Positions 1 to 10,420 are shown, numbered from the stretch's first letter. The stretch: DNA of 64,000 bases from Leptospira abararensis (GCF_016918735.1 NZ_JAFFPR010000014.1:1-64000); one strand, 5' to 3'. Notes: generated by a model from the sequence alone, not told the origin. Numbers and translations are program-made.

Positions 1-493
1 TTTTTAGATAAGGAATGAGTGCAAAAGGAGTGATGGCCCCAGCATGTCCACCAGCACCTTGGGAAACGGCGATGAGTGCATCCGCTCCAGATTTTGCTAC
101 AATGTTTGCATGTTTTAATGTGGTCACATCGCAAAACAAAGTGGATCCATTGGATTTGATTTCTTTTGCGATGGTTCTTGGGGTTCCTAGGCTCGTAATG
201 ATGAGTTCTACTTTTAAATCCATAACCACTTCAAATTGTTTGGCCCAATTCGGGTTATGTTCTTTGTGGAGGATGAGGTTCACCCCAATAGGTTTTTTTG
301 TTTTAGAACGAATTTCCAGGATCCCTTCGCGGAGCTGTTCTGGGGTTCTATAGTTCAAAGAAGGAAAACACCCAATTCCCCCGGCTTCCGAAACTGCCAC
401 CACTAACTCCGGATAGGAGACGAGGAACATGGGGGCTGCGATGATCGGTAGATCAATTTTCAACATTTCACTGATTTTTGTTTTGATTTTCAT
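1..493 (-). CDS. Nitronate monooxygenase family protein (3' end beyond window)
   Basis: The reading frame on the minus strand starts at an ATG (491-493) with an AGGAG ribosome site a few bases upstream, and it runs off the left edge, so only about 164 N-terminal residues are visible. The N-terminus has the IAAPMF block and the AGGIGCFPS segment typical of FMN-dependent 2-nitropropane dioxygenase/nitronate monooxygenase TIM barrels. A later SQGAGGHAG block matches the flavin-phosphate and catalytic-His region of that family. The family oxidises alkyl nitronates such as propionate 3-nitronate with O2, and some members are enoyl reductases, so the substrate is unproven. It lies 18 bases downstream of the small secreted protein gene and is probably cotranscribed with it. 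Confidence 0.85.
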   Translation of the reverse strand, partial: MKIKTKISEMLKIDLPIIAAPMFLVSYPELVVAVSEAGGIGCFPSLNYRTPEQLREGILEIRSKTKKPIGVNLILHKEHNPNWAKQFEVVMDLKVELIITSLGTPRTIAKEIKSNGSTLFCDVTTLKHANIVAKSGADALIAVSQGAGGHAGAITPFALIPYLK

Positions 494-511
494 AAATCTC
501 CTGTTATACGA

Positions 512-808
512 TTATGGTTGGGTCGGTTTTGGGATCAGATTAGGTAATTCAGCGGGATATCTTCCTGTGCGAGGAATGCAACTCATCGCAAAACCTTGGA
601 TAATGTAACAGATAGAATCTTGGGAAATACATTTGAGTGATTTCTGGTATTCTTGTCCGTCAATTTCCGTGGCGATGGAATAACATTCCATCTTATCTTC
701 CACGAATCGTTCTTTGGCGGTTTTCTCTTCTTGGGCTATAAGCGCGGTAAGAGACAATAATAGGAAGGGAAGTAGGTAAAAAAATGATAGGAATCGACTT
801 CGATTCAT
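512..808 (-). CDS. Small secreted four-cysteine protein, unknown function
   Basis: This 98-residue protein has a clear Sec signal: a basic N-terminus (MNRSR), a hydrophobic core rich in L and F, and a likely cleavage after about residue 25 (ALIAQ). The mature part carries four cysteines (about 42, 60, 67 and 77), which could form two disulfides in the periplasm, and it ends in a proline-rich tail. I do not recognise a family. It precedes the nitronate monooxygenase gene on the same strand. Its 5' end overlaps the first 25 bases of the divergent SpoIIE gene if that gene starts at 784. Confidence 0.6.
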   Translation of the reverse strand: MNRSRFLSFFYLLPFLLLSLTALIAQEEKTAKERFVEDKMECYSIATEIDGQEYQKSLKCISQDSICYIIQGFAMSCIPRTGRYPAELPNLIPKPTQP

Positions 809-2796
809 TGAACATATCCTGCTTATCCTATAGGAATAAAATTTTGAAAGAAGTCAAATCATATAAATCAATTCATGCTCTCTTGCAGTTTGTTCTTTAT
901 TTAGGATTTCAAATTTTATTCTCAGGATGTTTGGACTTACATTCTGAAGTAACACCTGACCGCCAATTCCAGCAGTCCGTTTACCTTCTCGATCGATATT
1001 ATTATTGGTCGAGTGAGGAATTAAAAGATCCGCATTCAGTTCCAGCTATTGTTTGGAAAAAAATGGAACCTAACCGGTTGGGATTTGAATCCTTAGAAAA
1101 TCAATATTTATATGTTAAATTTAGTGATCAGTTTGTAAGACAACTCAAAAGCCCTGTTCTTTATACTGAAATTGCATTGGAACAATTTAAAATTTTCCAA
1201 GGTAATGATTTGGTTTTCGAATCAAAACTTCAAGATCATATTTTTCCTTATATCATTCCATTAAACCAAAACCCTTCAGGTTCACTCATCATCCAATTTC
1301 AATCCAGGTATCGCGGTTATATCGGTATGGATCGAGATGTGTATTTGAAAGACCATTCCATGGCCTTAGTTGATTTGTTTTTGGATAACTTTTCTGAAAC
1401 ATTTTTTGCTCCGATTTTACTTGTGCTCTCGACTATTTTTCTTGGTTTTTATTTTCTTAGAAAAAGAGAAACTATCTTTTTAAATTTCTCTATTCTTTTG
1501 TTTTCCACCTCGCTCATTGAGGCTTTAAACGGTTTCGTTGGTTTTTCTCTGACTCAATTTTCGTACATTGTTGTTCCACTTACTTATTTAAATTTTGCAT
1601 TTTTTCCTTTTGCACTTTTGCTTTTTTTAATTGGAATCTTTCCTCCATTCTTTCGCAATTTATTTAAGATACTCGCTGGCATTCATCTCATTGTCTTTTT
1701 CATATCCATTTTAAGTAATTATGAAGATGGAATTTCTTTTCTCAACAGTGAAGACGATTACAATTGGGTGATTGTATTAGAAGCGATAGGAGCCATTTTT
1801 TCTTCCGTTTATGTTCTAATCAAAGGTAACAATAATCTGCGTACAATCACCTTGGGACTCCTCATCATTGTGTTTGCAGGATTACATGATATTTTGATGG
1901 ATCTTGAATTGTTTCCACACGGACACAGAATCATTCATTATGGATTTTTTTTAATGTTAGTTTTGTTTGGATTTTATGTTTTCAAACATTATTGGCAACT
2001 TTTACATTCAATCAACAGAATGAATGCTGAATTGCGGACAAAAAATAAAGAGCTACAAAGATTAATTCAGATTGATAAAGATTTAGCTTTGGCCCACGCA
2101 CTCCAAAAGTCATTGTTATCATCGAAGTACAATGAAGATGAAAAAATTCGCATCATTGGATTTTCGCAAAACTTAGAGTCGGTGGGTGGTGATTATTTTG
2201 ACCATACCAAAGATAGTATGGGGAATTGGGCCATACTTATGGCAGATGTTTCGGGTCATGGAATTTCTTCTGCCATGGTGGCAGCTATGTCTAAGATGGC
2301 TTTTGTGGGGGCTGGACCTTATTTACAATTTCCTTCTAGAGTGTTTCATTTGATGAACAGGCATTTGGTTGGGAAAACTAAAAATCTTTTTATCACTGCA
2401 TCCTATGTGTTTATTGATACAGAATCTTATACAGCAACATTCAGTAATGCGGGTCACCCTGGTTTTTTTCTGATTCGCAATTCCGAACCCGATGTCATTT
2501 ATTTAAATGCCAAAGGAAAACCTTTGGGTTTGTTTTCTCATTTGCCTTTTGCAGAAGAAATGGTGAAACTAAAACCGGGAGATAGGATTTTACTCTACAC
2601 CGACGGGATTTTTGATCTCCTCAATGAGGATGGTGAAAGTTTTGGCGAAGAAAGACTCAAATCACTGTTATGGGATAATCGATACCAAAAATTTCAAGAA
2701 CTGGCAACAATAGTGCAAGATTCTCTCTTTCGGTTTTCTTCAGGATGGAAATACCAAATGGATGATTTGAGTTTTCTATTAGTAGAGATTAAATAA
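784..2796 (+). CDS. Membrane sensor SpoIIE-type serine phosphatase
   Basis: The order is a signal or lipobox-like segment (ILFSGC near residue 49), a periplasmic beta-rich sensor (about 55-195), seven predicted membrane helices (about 200-420), a short coiled coil (about 420-450) and a C-terminal SpoIIE/PP2C domain (about 460-670). Phosphatase motifs are intact: GGDYFD, ADVSGHG, NAGHP, LYTDGIFD and a final DD before LSFLLV, giving the metal-binding aspartates. This is the 7TMR-DISM architecture, and the likely substrate is a phosphoserine on a STAS-type protein. The ATG at 784 has an AGG spaced seven bases upstream. A TTG at 844 behind AGGAA would give a more normal lipoprotein signal and remove the overlap with the divergent gene. 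Confidence 0.88.
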   Translation: MIGIDFDSLNISCLSYRNKILKEVKSYKSIHALLQFVLYLGFQILFSGCLDLHSEVTPDRQFQQSVYLLDRYYYWSSEELKDPHSVPAIVWKKMEPNRLGFESLENQYLYVKFSDQFVRQLKSPVLYTEIALEQFKIFQGNDLVFESKLQDHIFPYIIPLNQNPSGSLIIQFQSRYRGYIGMDRDVYLKDHSMALVDLFLDNFSETFFAPILLVLSTIFLGFYFLRKRETIFLNFSILLFSTSLIEALNGFVGFSLTQFSYIVVPLTYLNFAFFPFALLLFLIGIFPPFFRNLFKILAGIHLIVFFISILSNYEDGISFLNSEDDYNWVIVLEAIGAIFSSVYVLIKGNNNLRTITLGLLIIVFAGLHDILMDLELFPHGHRIIHYGFFLMLVLFGFYVFKHYWQLLHSINRMNAELRTKNKELQRLIQIDKDLALAHALQKSLLSSKYNEDEKIRIIGFSQNLESVGGDYFDHTKDSMGNWAILMADVSGHGISSAMVAAMSKMAFVGAGPYLQFPSRVFHLMNRHLVGKTKNLFITASYVFIDTESYTATFSNAGHPGFFLIRNSEPDVIYLNAKGKPLGLFSHLPFAEEMVKLKPGDRILLYTDGIFDLLNEDGESFGEERLKSLLWDNRYQKFQELATIVQDSLFRFSSGWKYQMDDLSFLLVEIK

Positions 2797-2880
2797 AATG
2801 AATTCTAAATTCAAAACCTGATATCATGAAAATTGAATCAAAATCTTTGAGCCATAAACCATCAAACTGAAATCCGGAAG

Positions 2881-3918
2881 TTATAATTCTGGATTGATGA
2901 TAAATCGAATGGGGTTTCCTTTTTTCTCTTCCAAAGCATGCAAAAACTCATTGGTTTCTTCTAACTTATGAACTCCACTGATGGACTTAGTTAGGCTTAA
3001 TTTTTTATCTTTATAAAGTTGGATGAGCTCAGGGATTGCCCTTCTGTCGGAACCATAGGAACCTGTGATTCTGATTTGCCGTTCGATGAGAAAAAATGGC
3101 ATGGGAATTTCTAATTTGTTACGCCCGATTCCAACTAGAACAATTCGTCCGCCGCGACTCATGGCCCGAACAGAGTTTTCTATATTGGGCATATAACCAG
3201 AAAAGTCGCATAACAGATCAATCCCACCCGATTTTTCTTTTAAAACTTTACCGACTTGCATGTTTTTTTCAACTAATATGAGTTCGTCGGCTCCATAAGC
3301 TTTTGCATTATCCAGAGATCCATTATCAATATCCACAGCAAAGATACGACCGGCTCCCAAAGCTTTTGCAATGGCTACCGCATGGATTCCTAGTCCCCCA
3401 CAACCAATGATGGCTACTGTATCACCCGGTTTGATTTCGCCTTGGTATTTCACTGCATGGTAAGGAGTGGAAACGGCATCCGCAAGAATGGCCCCTTCTG
3501 TAAAAGGAATTTCGTCAGGTAAGAGATGTAAATAACGCTCTTCGATTTGTAAGTATTCGGCAAAGCCTCCGCGTTGGTTGAAACCAAGAACTCCAATCTC
3601 TTCACAAAGATTTTCCCTACCCGCCAAACAGTGTTTACATTTTCCACAGGAAGTGCCGGCACTGACTACCACTCGGTCTCCTTTTTTAAATTTAGTGACT
3701 TCTTCCCCAATTTCATCCACAACCCCTGAGGTTTCATGTCCTGGGACACAAGGAGTGTAACTAGCCTTCATTTTTCCATGGAGAACGAGATGGATGTCTG
3801 AGCCACAAATTCCGCAGGCTTTGACTTTGATTTTTACTTGGTTGGGAAGGAGAGTGGGTAGGTTTAATTCTTGAATTTCAAGGGATCTCGATCCTGCGGG
3901 TAGAACTGCTGCTTTCAT
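2881..3918 (-). CDS. Zinc-dependent alcohol dehydrogenase (MDR family)
   Basis: This 345-residue medium-chain dehydrogenase has the normal family length. The catalytic-zinc block CGICGSDIH (about residue 35) and GHE are present. The four-cysteine structural-zinc lobe CGKCKHC...C is at about 92-106. A Rossmann motif, GCGGLGIHAV, at about 170 is followed by an acidic residue (VDID), which suggests NAD(H) preference. It would oxidise an alcohol or polyol to the carbonyl compound; the substrate cannot be read from sequence. Its ATG overlaps the stop of the upstream hypothetical gene by four bases (ATGA), so the two are translationally coupled. Confidence 0.88.
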   Translation of the reverse strand: MKAAVLPAGSRSLEIQELNLPTLLPNQVKIKVKACGICGSDIHLVLHGKMKASYTPCVPGHETSGVVDEIGEEVTKFKKGDRVVVSAGTSCGKCKHCLAGRENLCEEIGVLGFNQRGGFAEYLQIEERYLHLLPDEIPFTEGAILADAVSTPYHAVKYQGEIKPGDTVAIIGCGGLGIHAVAIAKALGAGRIFAVDIDNGSLDNAKAYGADELILVEKNMQVGKVLKEKSGGIDLLCDFSGYMPNIENSVRAMSRGGRIVLVGIGRNKLEIPMPFFLIERQIRITGSYGSDRRAIPELIQLYKDKKLSLTKSISGVHKLEETNEFLHALEEKKGNPIRFIINPEL

Positions 3919-4538
3919 TGAAAGATTCCATCTAACTCCGTCAACATGTCGCTTGCATCCGTTTCATTCAGTTGTTCTAACGTTACTTCGATTGTATCGG
4001 TGAGGTAGTATTTATAATTTTTATATGTCGATAAAAACTCTTTTAGTTTCTCTTTTTCATCATCGGAAAGTCGGTTTTCCATATTGAGTTTGCATAAAGC
4101 AAGAACAGCGAATGCAGATTTTAATTCATCAGAATTAGAGGCAATCGTAAAGAGTTCGCGAATGTCTAGTTCCTCAAATGTGGGAAGTAAATCGGAGATC
4201 AGCTCCATAGCACCGATGGGAATCGCTCGGTCTAGAGATTTGACATAATTAAGTATTACCCGATAACTTTTTGAATCCCCCACGTAAGAGAGAAGATAAA
4301 CCATACCAGAGAGTAATGCTTTATGGTATCCCCAACTAAGTCGACCAGAGTCGGCTTCTCGAATGATTTGGTAGATCATAGCCCAGGTGTTTTTATCACC
4401 ATCAGCTGCTAATTTCATCAAATCCAAAAGACGTGATTCCCAGACTGGTTGGTCCATCTCGGATTTAAGGAGGTCAATGGCTTCCAAAGGGGAAGTTGGT
4501 AGTGATCCTAACTTTTGCACAGGTTCCTCTCTCGACAT
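3915..4538 (-). CDS. Hypothetical helical cytoplasmic protein
   Basis: This 207-residue protein has no signal peptide and is built almost entirely of predicted alpha helices. Alternating hydrophobic pairs suggest a HEAT-like or ARM-like solenoid, but no repeat is clear enough to name. I do not recognise a family. It is the first gene of a two-gene unit with the downstream zinc dehydrogenase, joined by a four-base overlap. That coupling is the only clue to its role. Confidence 0.7.
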   Translation of the reverse strand: MSREEPVQKLGSLPTSPLEAIDLLKSEMDQPVWESRLLDLMKLAADGDKNTWAMIYQIIREADSGRLSWGYHKALLSGMVYLLSYVGDSKSYRVILNYVKSLDRAIPIGAMELISDLLPTFEELDIRELFTIASNSDELKSAFAVLALCKLNMENRLSDDEKEKLKEFLSTYKNYKYYLTDTIEVTLEQLNETDASDMLTELDGIFQ

Positions 4539-4620
4539 AATACTAGAATATGAGACGTAAATGTCTTTTCTTTTTTATCATGCTAATGTTTTCTTCATAC
4601 GACCGAAACTATTTTCATAG

Positions 4621-5439
4621 ATGAAACGTTTTTCGGTAATCATACTGCTCTTTCTGACAGCAATCGGAGAGATGACACCGGACCAGTCCAGTTCCAAAGC
4701 TACCCAGTTAATCCGTGTTAGCTATGGACTTAAGGACAACTACGAGTTTCTGCGCATTTTAAATTCTACAATCAGCAATCGAGGAACAGAAGACCAAAAA
4801 AAATACTTCAAACGTTGCGTACAACACCATATTGAGTCAGAAATTCTCCATTTACAAATGGATTTGGGACGTTCGTATGCAGAACTTAGAAGGACACAAG
4901 GGCTTCTTATCCAACTTTACATTTTTGTTTTAGAAGACGAAATAGAGGAATTGGAAATTGAATTAGGTCGTCTTGCAAGACTTGCCAATGGCAAAGAAAA
5001 AACAGAAACGAAATCATACCTTCGGTTAGGGTATCGTGAAATCGCGGTAGCGAAACAGAAATTACTCGTAGGAAAGAATATCCGTCCTTATTTGTATTTG
5101 ATGAAACTCCAAGAGTTGGCTTATTCCTTGAAATCCCTCAAACAAGCGGAAAAGTACATTGTACTTCTTGGGCTTTTACATGATTCTATAGACGAATTAG
5201 ATAAAGAAAGTCGCAGTTTTGAAGATCTTGTTCATGAAGTGAACCGAATCATCGTTACTGACCGTGAAAAGTATTTACGTTTGCTATACGATAGCCATTT
5301 TGATTCTTATGGGACTCTAGATTATTATGAGCTTATTTGGAAACAACCGGATTTACATGAATTGGCTGCTGGGATTCCTGGTTTTGATCCCTCTTACGTA
5401 AGAAATCCCGAAGAACCTGTTCCACCCACATTTAAATAG
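4621..5439 (+). CDS. Secreted helical protein, unknown; first gene of the rhomboid/dehydrogenase operon
   Basis: The 272-residue product begins with a short hydrophobic signal (MKRFSVIILLFLTAIGE). It continues as a long, charged, mostly helical protein with coiled-coil character around residues 75-125. There are no metal or catalytic motifs I can name. It ends two bases before the rhomboid gene and opens a run of six tightly packed plus-strand genes. A role in the envelope is inferred from the signal peptide only. Confidence 0.68.
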   Translation: MKRFSVIILLFLTAIGEMTPDQSSSKATQLIRVSYGLKDNYEFLRILNSTISNRGTEDQKKYFKRCVQHHIESEILHLQMDLGRSYAELRRTQGLLIQLYIFVLEDEIEELEIELGRLARLANGKEKTETKSYLRLGYREIAVAKQKLLVGKNIRPYLYLMKLQELAYSLKSLKQAEKYIVLLGLLHDSIDELDKESRSFEDLVHEVNRIIVTDREKYLRLLYDSHFDSYGTLDYYELIWKQPDLHELAAGIPGFDPSYVRNPEEPVPPTFK

Positions 5440-5441
5440 TT

Positions 5442-6104
5442 ATGCGATCATTTATTTGGGAATTTCCACTCACTGCCGGTTTTTCATTATTTCTTTTTTT
5501 GTTATACCCGATTGTTTCCATTTTTTTTCCAGATTTGATTGGACCTTATTTTATCGCAACGCCAGGAGAATTGGAACCAATCAATTGGATCCTATCTACC
5601 TTCTTTCATGGATCGGGCGCTCACCTTCTCTCCAATTTATTTTTTCTTCTCCTGCTCGGAAGAGTGGTCGAAAACCGGGTCGGTAAAGGTAAGTGGCTTC
5701 TCTTTTATTTTATGGCAGGTATACTATCTGTGTTAGGTGATGGAATTGTTAGGGGACTAATATTGGGAGATAGAACACCGATTGTCGGTGCGAGTGGGGC
5801 TATTTCTGGTTTGGCATCTGCAGCTACATTACTTTCGCCTTTTCGTTTTCCCATATCAAAAACAAAGTCCATTCCCTTTCCTGTTTTTTTATTTGGTTGG
5901 ATGATGGTTTATTCTGATGTTACTAATTTGTTTGCACGTGACCAAGTAGCGCACTGGGCTCATCTTGGAGGTTTTTTCTCTGTCTTTGTTACGAGTTATT
6001 TGCTCGGTGATAAAGAGAGGCGGGAAATTAGACAAGGCTTTCTTTTGAACTTTACCTTTTTTACATTGACTATCATTCTTCTTTTTTTTATCAACAATAG
6101 GTAA
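5442..6104 (+). CDS. Rhomboid family intramembrane serine protease
   Basis: This 220-residue protein has six predicted membrane helices. The rhomboid catalytic features are all visible: HLLSN (His61...Asn65) on helix 2, the GASGA loop with nucleophile Ser118, and AHLGG with catalytic His174. It should cleave transmembrane segments of other proteins within the inner membrane; no substrate is evident. It is packed between the secreted helical gene (gap of two bases) and the MDR dehydrogenase (the stop TAA shares its last A with the next ATG). A run of eight T lies in the last codons. Confidence 0.92.
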   Translation: MRSFIWEFPLTAGFSLFLFLLYPIVSIFFPDLIGPYFIATPGELEPINWILSTFFHGSGAHLLSNLFFLLLLGRVVENRVGKGKWLLFYFMAGILSVLGDGIVRGLILGDRTPIVGASGAISGLASAATLLSPFRFPISKTKSIPFPVFLFGWMMVYSDVTNLFARDQVAHWAHLGGFFSVFVTSYLLGDKERREIRQGFLLNFTFFTLTIILLFFINNR

Positions 6105-7546
6105 TGAACTTAAAATTCCGAGCGAAGGATTACAAATCCGATGACTCGTTTGAATCAGCAGAATACGAGTATTTTGGCAATGAAAGGGAAGGTTGGGAGA
6201 TCAAACGAAATGGCAGTCCCTACCTTCATTTAGGGCCTGGCTATATCCCTCTAAAAACCATTTCTTGCGGCGTTTGTTCCACTGACATAGACCGACGTTT
6301 TTTACCTTTCCCCCTACCGCAAATCATTGGCCATGAAGTTTTGGCAGAAGGCCTTGGTGAGAACGAAGGCAAACAGTTTGTAGTCGAAATTAACGACACC
6401 TTTGAAGCTCGAGGAGACAAAAATCTGGATGCCTTTTGTAAAGAAGGAATCCCCACCCATTCACCAGAAAGAAGAGTCCTCGGGATTGATCGACTTCCCG
6501 GAGGTTTTGGTCCTTATATTTTAGCACCGATCCACGCAGCCATTTCCCTAGAAGGGGTTTCTCCGAAAGCGGCGGTTCTTATGGAACCTTTTGCAGCCGC
6601 CTTACAAGCGATCCTTGCTTCTCCTCCCAAACCGGGAGATCATGTCGCTGTCCTTGGGCCACGTCGCTTGGGGAGTCTCATTTTAGCGGCTCTTGCTTCT
6701 TATAGAAAAACAAATAAAGCAAATTTTCGCATAACAGCAATCACTCGCCATGATCATTTGGTGACTTTATCCAAAGCCATGGGTGCAGACGAAGTAGCGG
6801 ATCTTCGAAACACTGACATAAGCAATTTGAAAAATCAATTTGATATCGTCTATGATACAACCTCGACAGCTTCCGGTTTCGAATCTGCATTACAAATTGC
6901 CAAACGCGAAGTCCATCTTAAAACAACCAATGGCCAAGTGATGGCAGGCATTGCTCACTTAACAGAACTTGTGGTAGATGAACTTTCCATTCTTCCCTAT
7001 TCAGAATCTAATACGTTATTTCATTGGAAAAAGGAAACTCGCAAAAACCAAAATGTTTTTGTGTTTAGCGGTGTATCGGAAACCATCAAAGAAAATCTAA
7101 AAAAACAGTTCACTGTATTTGAAGGTAGTTCTTCGGATGCAGAAAACACCTTAAACTCTGAGGTATTCTCCAATCGACTTCCGCGTTTTGACTTTGTCGT
7201 TGTATCAAATCCTGAAGAGTTAAGTCTTGCCATTCGGCCCAATCCCCATCACGAAAATTCTTTGGTGCGCCCAAGGGGAGCAATCCTTGTAGACTCTAAT
7301 CATTCTAAAATCTGGCCTGATAACTCTAGTTTGGTGGCTAAGTTTTTTGCAGATGGAAAAGAAATTCATAGTTCTCGTTGTGGAGATTTTCATATGGCAA
7401 TCTCTTTACTCCGTGACAATCCTGAGATCACTCATGCCCTAGAGACAAATTTAATTTCCCATCGGTTTTCATCAGACCAATTAGAACTCGCGTATGCGAC
7501 AGCAAAAGATCCCTCTAGTGTAAAGGTAGTGGTTGATTTTAAATAG
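6104..7546 (+). CDS. Atypical MDR dehydrogenase with a large insertion
   Basis: This 480-residue protein is clearly longer than the 340-380 usual for the family. The catalytic-zinc region CGVCSTDID and GHE is present at about 58-80. The four-cysteine structural-zinc lobe is missing, replaced by a stretch with one Cys. The Rossmann glycine motif is degenerate (LGPRRLGSL instead of GxGxxG). About 120 extra residues lie between the nucleotide-binding core and a normal MDR C-terminus. It probably oxidises or reduces an alcohol, sugar or amino alcohol, but cofactor and substrate are uncertain. The ATG overlaps the rhomboid stop by one base. Confidence 0.75.
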   Translation: MNLKFRAKDYKSDDSFESAEYEYFGNEREGWEIKRNGSPYLHLGPGYIPLKTISCGVCSTDIDRRFLPFPLPQIIGHEVLAEGLGENEGKQFVVEINDTFEARGDKNLDAFCKEGIPTHSPERRVLGIDRLPGGFGPYILAPIHAAISLEGVSPKAAVLMEPFAAALQAILASPPKPGDHVAVLGPRRLGSLILAALASYRKTNKANFRITAITRHDHLVTLSKAMGADEVADLRNTDISNLKNQFDIVYDTTSTASGFESALQIAKREVHLKTTNGQVMAGIAHLTELVVDELSILPYSESNTLFHWKKETRKNQNVFVFSGVSETIKENLKKQFTVFEGSSSDAENTLNSEVFSNRLPRFDFVVVSNPEELSLAIRPNPHHENSLVRPRGAILVDSNHSKIWPDNSSLVAKFFADGKEIHSSRCGDFHMAISLLRDNPEITHALETNLISHRFSSDQLELAYATAKDPSSVKVVVDFK

Positions 7547-7550
7547 CCTT

Positions 7551-10001
7551 ATGACCAAACAGAATCAAATACATACATCTCTTGGGCCAGTCCTTCATCC
7601 TGTGGAAGATGGCCTTTGGGAGATAGACCTTACAAATTTAAGAATATTTTTTGGGCTTTCGATTCTTTCTCGAACCATCGGGGAAGAGATTGGGAACCAA
7701 TTACATTCCCTTCCTGGGGATTTATCTTTTACTTATAAAATAAATCCTAACATTAACCATGAGTTAGTGGATATGCATATCCAACATGTTCAGGTTTTTG
7801 CAAGAGCAGGAATTTTAAAAGATTGGGTTTTATTTCGGGAACAATTTGAAGAGAATTTGCGTTTTGTATTTGGATCTTTCCAACAACAATCGGTGGCAAA
7901 AAAAATTCATCCAGAATTTTATGGAGAAGATCCCAACCGTAATTCTTCGGTTGCATTATTATTTCCATTTGAAGCAGATTTTGTCCATCCTTCAGGTTAT
8001 TACATACTGATGGAAAGAGTTGCAAGTCAATACAGGATTGGTGATTTTTTCCTTCGTATAACAATAGATACACAAGAGGATGGATGTTTGAATTTGGCAA
8101 ATATCAAACATGAAATTGTTAGCGATGCTCATACAAGGACTTACATTGCGGGAGCTTCGAAAATTAGTGAATCACTCAGTAATGGAATGATCAATGCCGC
8201 ACAAAAGGGCGAAACTTTTTACGAAGAAGAAAATAGCCATTTTAGTAAAGTATTTTCTCAAATCGAAAAAACCCCTCTCGGAAAACTTACAAACATCAAT
8301 TTCTATTGGGAAGAACAATACCGAAACTTAATTTTGAGTTCGGACCCGAGTGTATCTTTATCGATCCTAAAAAAACTTTTTCTTTTATTGGAAGATTCTT
8401 CTGCTTCAAAAAAAATCAAGGAGGGGAATACTATTCGAGCCCTCATTGGAAAGGTTTCGGTTTATGTTGATCTTTCCCGTTTAGATCGTGTTTTGAATTT
8501 TAGCATCAATCAGAAAAGAACCTTACTCGATTCTTCCTTTTATTTGAAAAGGATGCCCTTATTGGAACAAATTGCAAATTCCAATACTCATGATTTTAGT
8601 TTTGAAGGTATCAATGTTTTTTTAATCCATCACATAACTTCTGAAATTATTTCACTCATCGAAGCCTTTAGAAGACTAAAGGTAAATTCTTTGGATGTAG
8701 CTTTTGTTAAATATGGTGGAAACATTCCTCCCATATATTTAGATATTCTGTTGGATATTCCAACGGAAATGTTTTTTATGTCGGGTCTTGAATTTAAACT
8801 TACAAAAAACAATACTCCCTATTATGGCGTATCACCACTGTATAGTGATTTTGAAGTCCATTCCACATTTCGTCATAAACTAGAAGATGCTAAATTAGGT
8901 TTTTTTGATGCAATGAGAAGATTGGCAGTATTTTTGTTTCTAAACAAATTAGTGTCCATAATTCCGAAAAATGAAAAATTACTTTTGATTGAAGACGGTG
9001 GTTATGTGGCTCCTATTTTGAACGAACGTGCATTAGATAGTGTTTCGTTCGGAGCTGTTTTGGATGAATTTTGGGTAGAAACAAAAGATCGTTCCATTAA
9101 AGAAAAACCATTTAGTGAAATTTTAAAGTCCTATGTCATTGGGACAATTGAACATACGCGAAACGGTTATGATCGTTTGGTAAAAGTGAAACAAGAGAAA
9201 AAATCCTTATTTTTACCCGTCTTTTCGATTGCTATCTCTACTGAAAAAACACAAGAAGAATCTAAGGAAGTTGCTCGTTCTATTTTGAATGCCTTGGACA
9301 ATACTTTGCATGGAATAGGAAAGGTTTTATCAAAAAGAAAAGTCCTATTACTCGGATCCAAAGGGAACATTGGTGGATTTTTAAAACGATACCTAATTGG
9401 TGGTTTTCTTCATGAAAATAATTTAAATATCTTAGAAATAGATCGAAAATTTAACTCAGAGTCGAGATATTTAAAATCAGATTTTTCTCATGTATCTGAT
9501 TCCGAATTTGCAGAAATTGACCTTATTATCGGTGTTACCGGTGAATCCATTATTTTGCCCAAAACTTGGGAATCTTGGATACTAAATAGTAAACACAAAC
9601 AATTATTTATCGCTTCAGGTTCTACGAAAACCGTAGAATTTGCTGATTTTATCAAATGGATTAATGAATTAAATTTATCAGCAAGACCGAAGTTAGGTGG
9701 AGAGGATTTGACTATTTCCTTTCATAGGATCTTAGATCCACAAACACAAATGGATTTAGGATCTAGGATTCTTTTTAAGATAGAGAATAAACAAATCGAA
9801 AAAGAAGTGTTTCTTGTCAGTGACGGTAGTCCCGTGAATTTTTTGTTTTTCGGCGTTCCGACTGAATCAATGGATCCTATCATTTCACAACTTGCGAGTG
9901 TATCGTTAGGTATGGTGAATGCATATAAAGCTCAGGAACTTCCGAATCCTGATTTATATGCAGTAGATCACCAAATTGATGTTTGGGGAAAGTTTTTGTG
10001 A
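7551..10001 (+). CDS. Large protein with S-adenosylhomocysteine-hydrolase-like C-terminal half
   Basis: This protein has about 816 residues. Residues 1-330 are an unrecognised alpha/beta region. From about 345 the blocks follow the order of [19 protein letters not shown] resembles the L-G-x-x-I...HMT-QTA segment, [12 protein letters not shown] resembles the DDGG segment, and [10 protein letters not shown] resembles the E-E-TT-G segment. [15 protein letters not shown] followed by an acidic residue is a Rossmann NAD site. Substrate and catalytic residues of true SAHH are only partly kept, so function is inferred as NAD-dependent chemistry on a nucleoside-like or other ligand. A TTG at 7533 behind AAAGG could be the real start. 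It is coupled to the NUDIX gene by a GTGA overlap. Confidence 0.7.
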   Translation: MTKQNQIHTSLGPVLHPVEDGLWEIDLTNLRIFFGLSILSRTIGEEIGNQLHSLPGDLSFTYKINPNINHELVDMHIQHVQVFARAGILKDWVLFREQFEENLRFVFGSFQQQSVAKKIHPEFYGEDPNRNSSVALLFPFEADFVHPSGYYILMERVASQYRIGDFFLRITIDTQEDGCLNLANIKHEIVSDAHTRTYIAGASKISESLSNGMINAAQKGETFYEEENSHFSKVFSQIEKTPLGKLTNINFYWEEQYRNLILSSDPSVSLSILKKLFLLLEDSSASKKIKEGNTIRALIGKVSVYVDLSRLDRVLNFSINQKRTLLDSSFYLKRMPLLEQIANSNTHDFSFEGINVFLIHHITSEIISLIEAFRRLKVNSLDVAFVKYGGNIPPIYLDILLDIPTEMFFMSGLEFKLTKNNTPYYGVSPLYSDFEVHSTFRHKLEDAKLGFFDAMRRLAVFLFLNKLVSIIPKNEKLLLIEDGGYVAPILNERALDSVSFGAVLDEFWVETKDRSIKEKPFSEILKSYVIGTIEHTRNGYDRLVKVKQEKKSLFLPVFSIAISTEKTQEESKEVARSILNALDNTLHGIGKVLSKRKVLLLGSKGNIGGFLKRYLIGGFLHENNLNILEIDRKFNSESRYLKSDFSHVSDSEFAEIDLIIGVTGESIILPKTWESWILNSKHKQLFIASGSTKTVEFADFIKWINELNLSARPKLGGEDLTISFHRILDPQTQMDLGSRILFKIENKQIEKEVFLVSDGSPVNFLFFGVPTESMDPIISQLASVSLGMVNAYKAQELPNPDLYAVDHQIDVWGKFL

Positions 10002-10420
10002 GTAAACACGGTTTTTTTCAGATTACACAAAAGTTGTTTCTCCGCAATGGGAATCAACTCTTGGTTTTACGAGATAGAAAGTCCGGCCATGGCGATCTTC
10101 CTGGTGGTCGGATGAACGAAGATGAATTTTTTTCTGATTGGTCTGAGAGTATTTTTCGCGAAGTTTTCGAGGAATTGGGAGACCAAATTAAAATTGATGT
10201 AAATCCTGAACCAATTTTTATTCATAAACATAGGGTCAATGAAGGAAATTTCCCTTGTGTCATCATTGCTTATACGGCCAAACTTGTGGACGGAAAAATT
10301 CAGTTATCTGATGAACACGACTACATGGATTGGGTTGATATTGCAACTTTTAATCCATCCAATCTTTTTTCGGAGTATATGTTGGATGCAGTCCAACTCT
10401 ATTTAAAAAAATATGCATAA
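9998..10420 (+). CDS. NUDIX hydrolase
   Basis: A GTG start at 9998, spaced seven bases from GGGGAA and overlapping the previous TGA, gives 140 residues. The NUDIX signature is recognisable as [10 protein letters not shown]...REVFEELGD, with two to four extra residues between the glycine and the REVFEE helix compared with the standard box. The REXXEE metal-binding glutamates are kept. Family members hydrolyse nucleoside diphosphates linked to another moiety; the substrate is not readable. Its position between the SAHH-like gene and the nitrilase-fold gene suggests a job in that cluster rather than general housekeeping. Confidence 0.85.
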   Translation: MSKHGFFQITQKLFLRNGNQLLVLRDRKSGHGDLPGGRMNEDEFFSDWSESIFREVFEELGDQIKIDVNPEPIFIHKHRVNEGNFPCVIIAYTAKLVDGKIQLSDEHDYMDWVDIATFNPSNLFSEYMLDAVQLYLKKYA

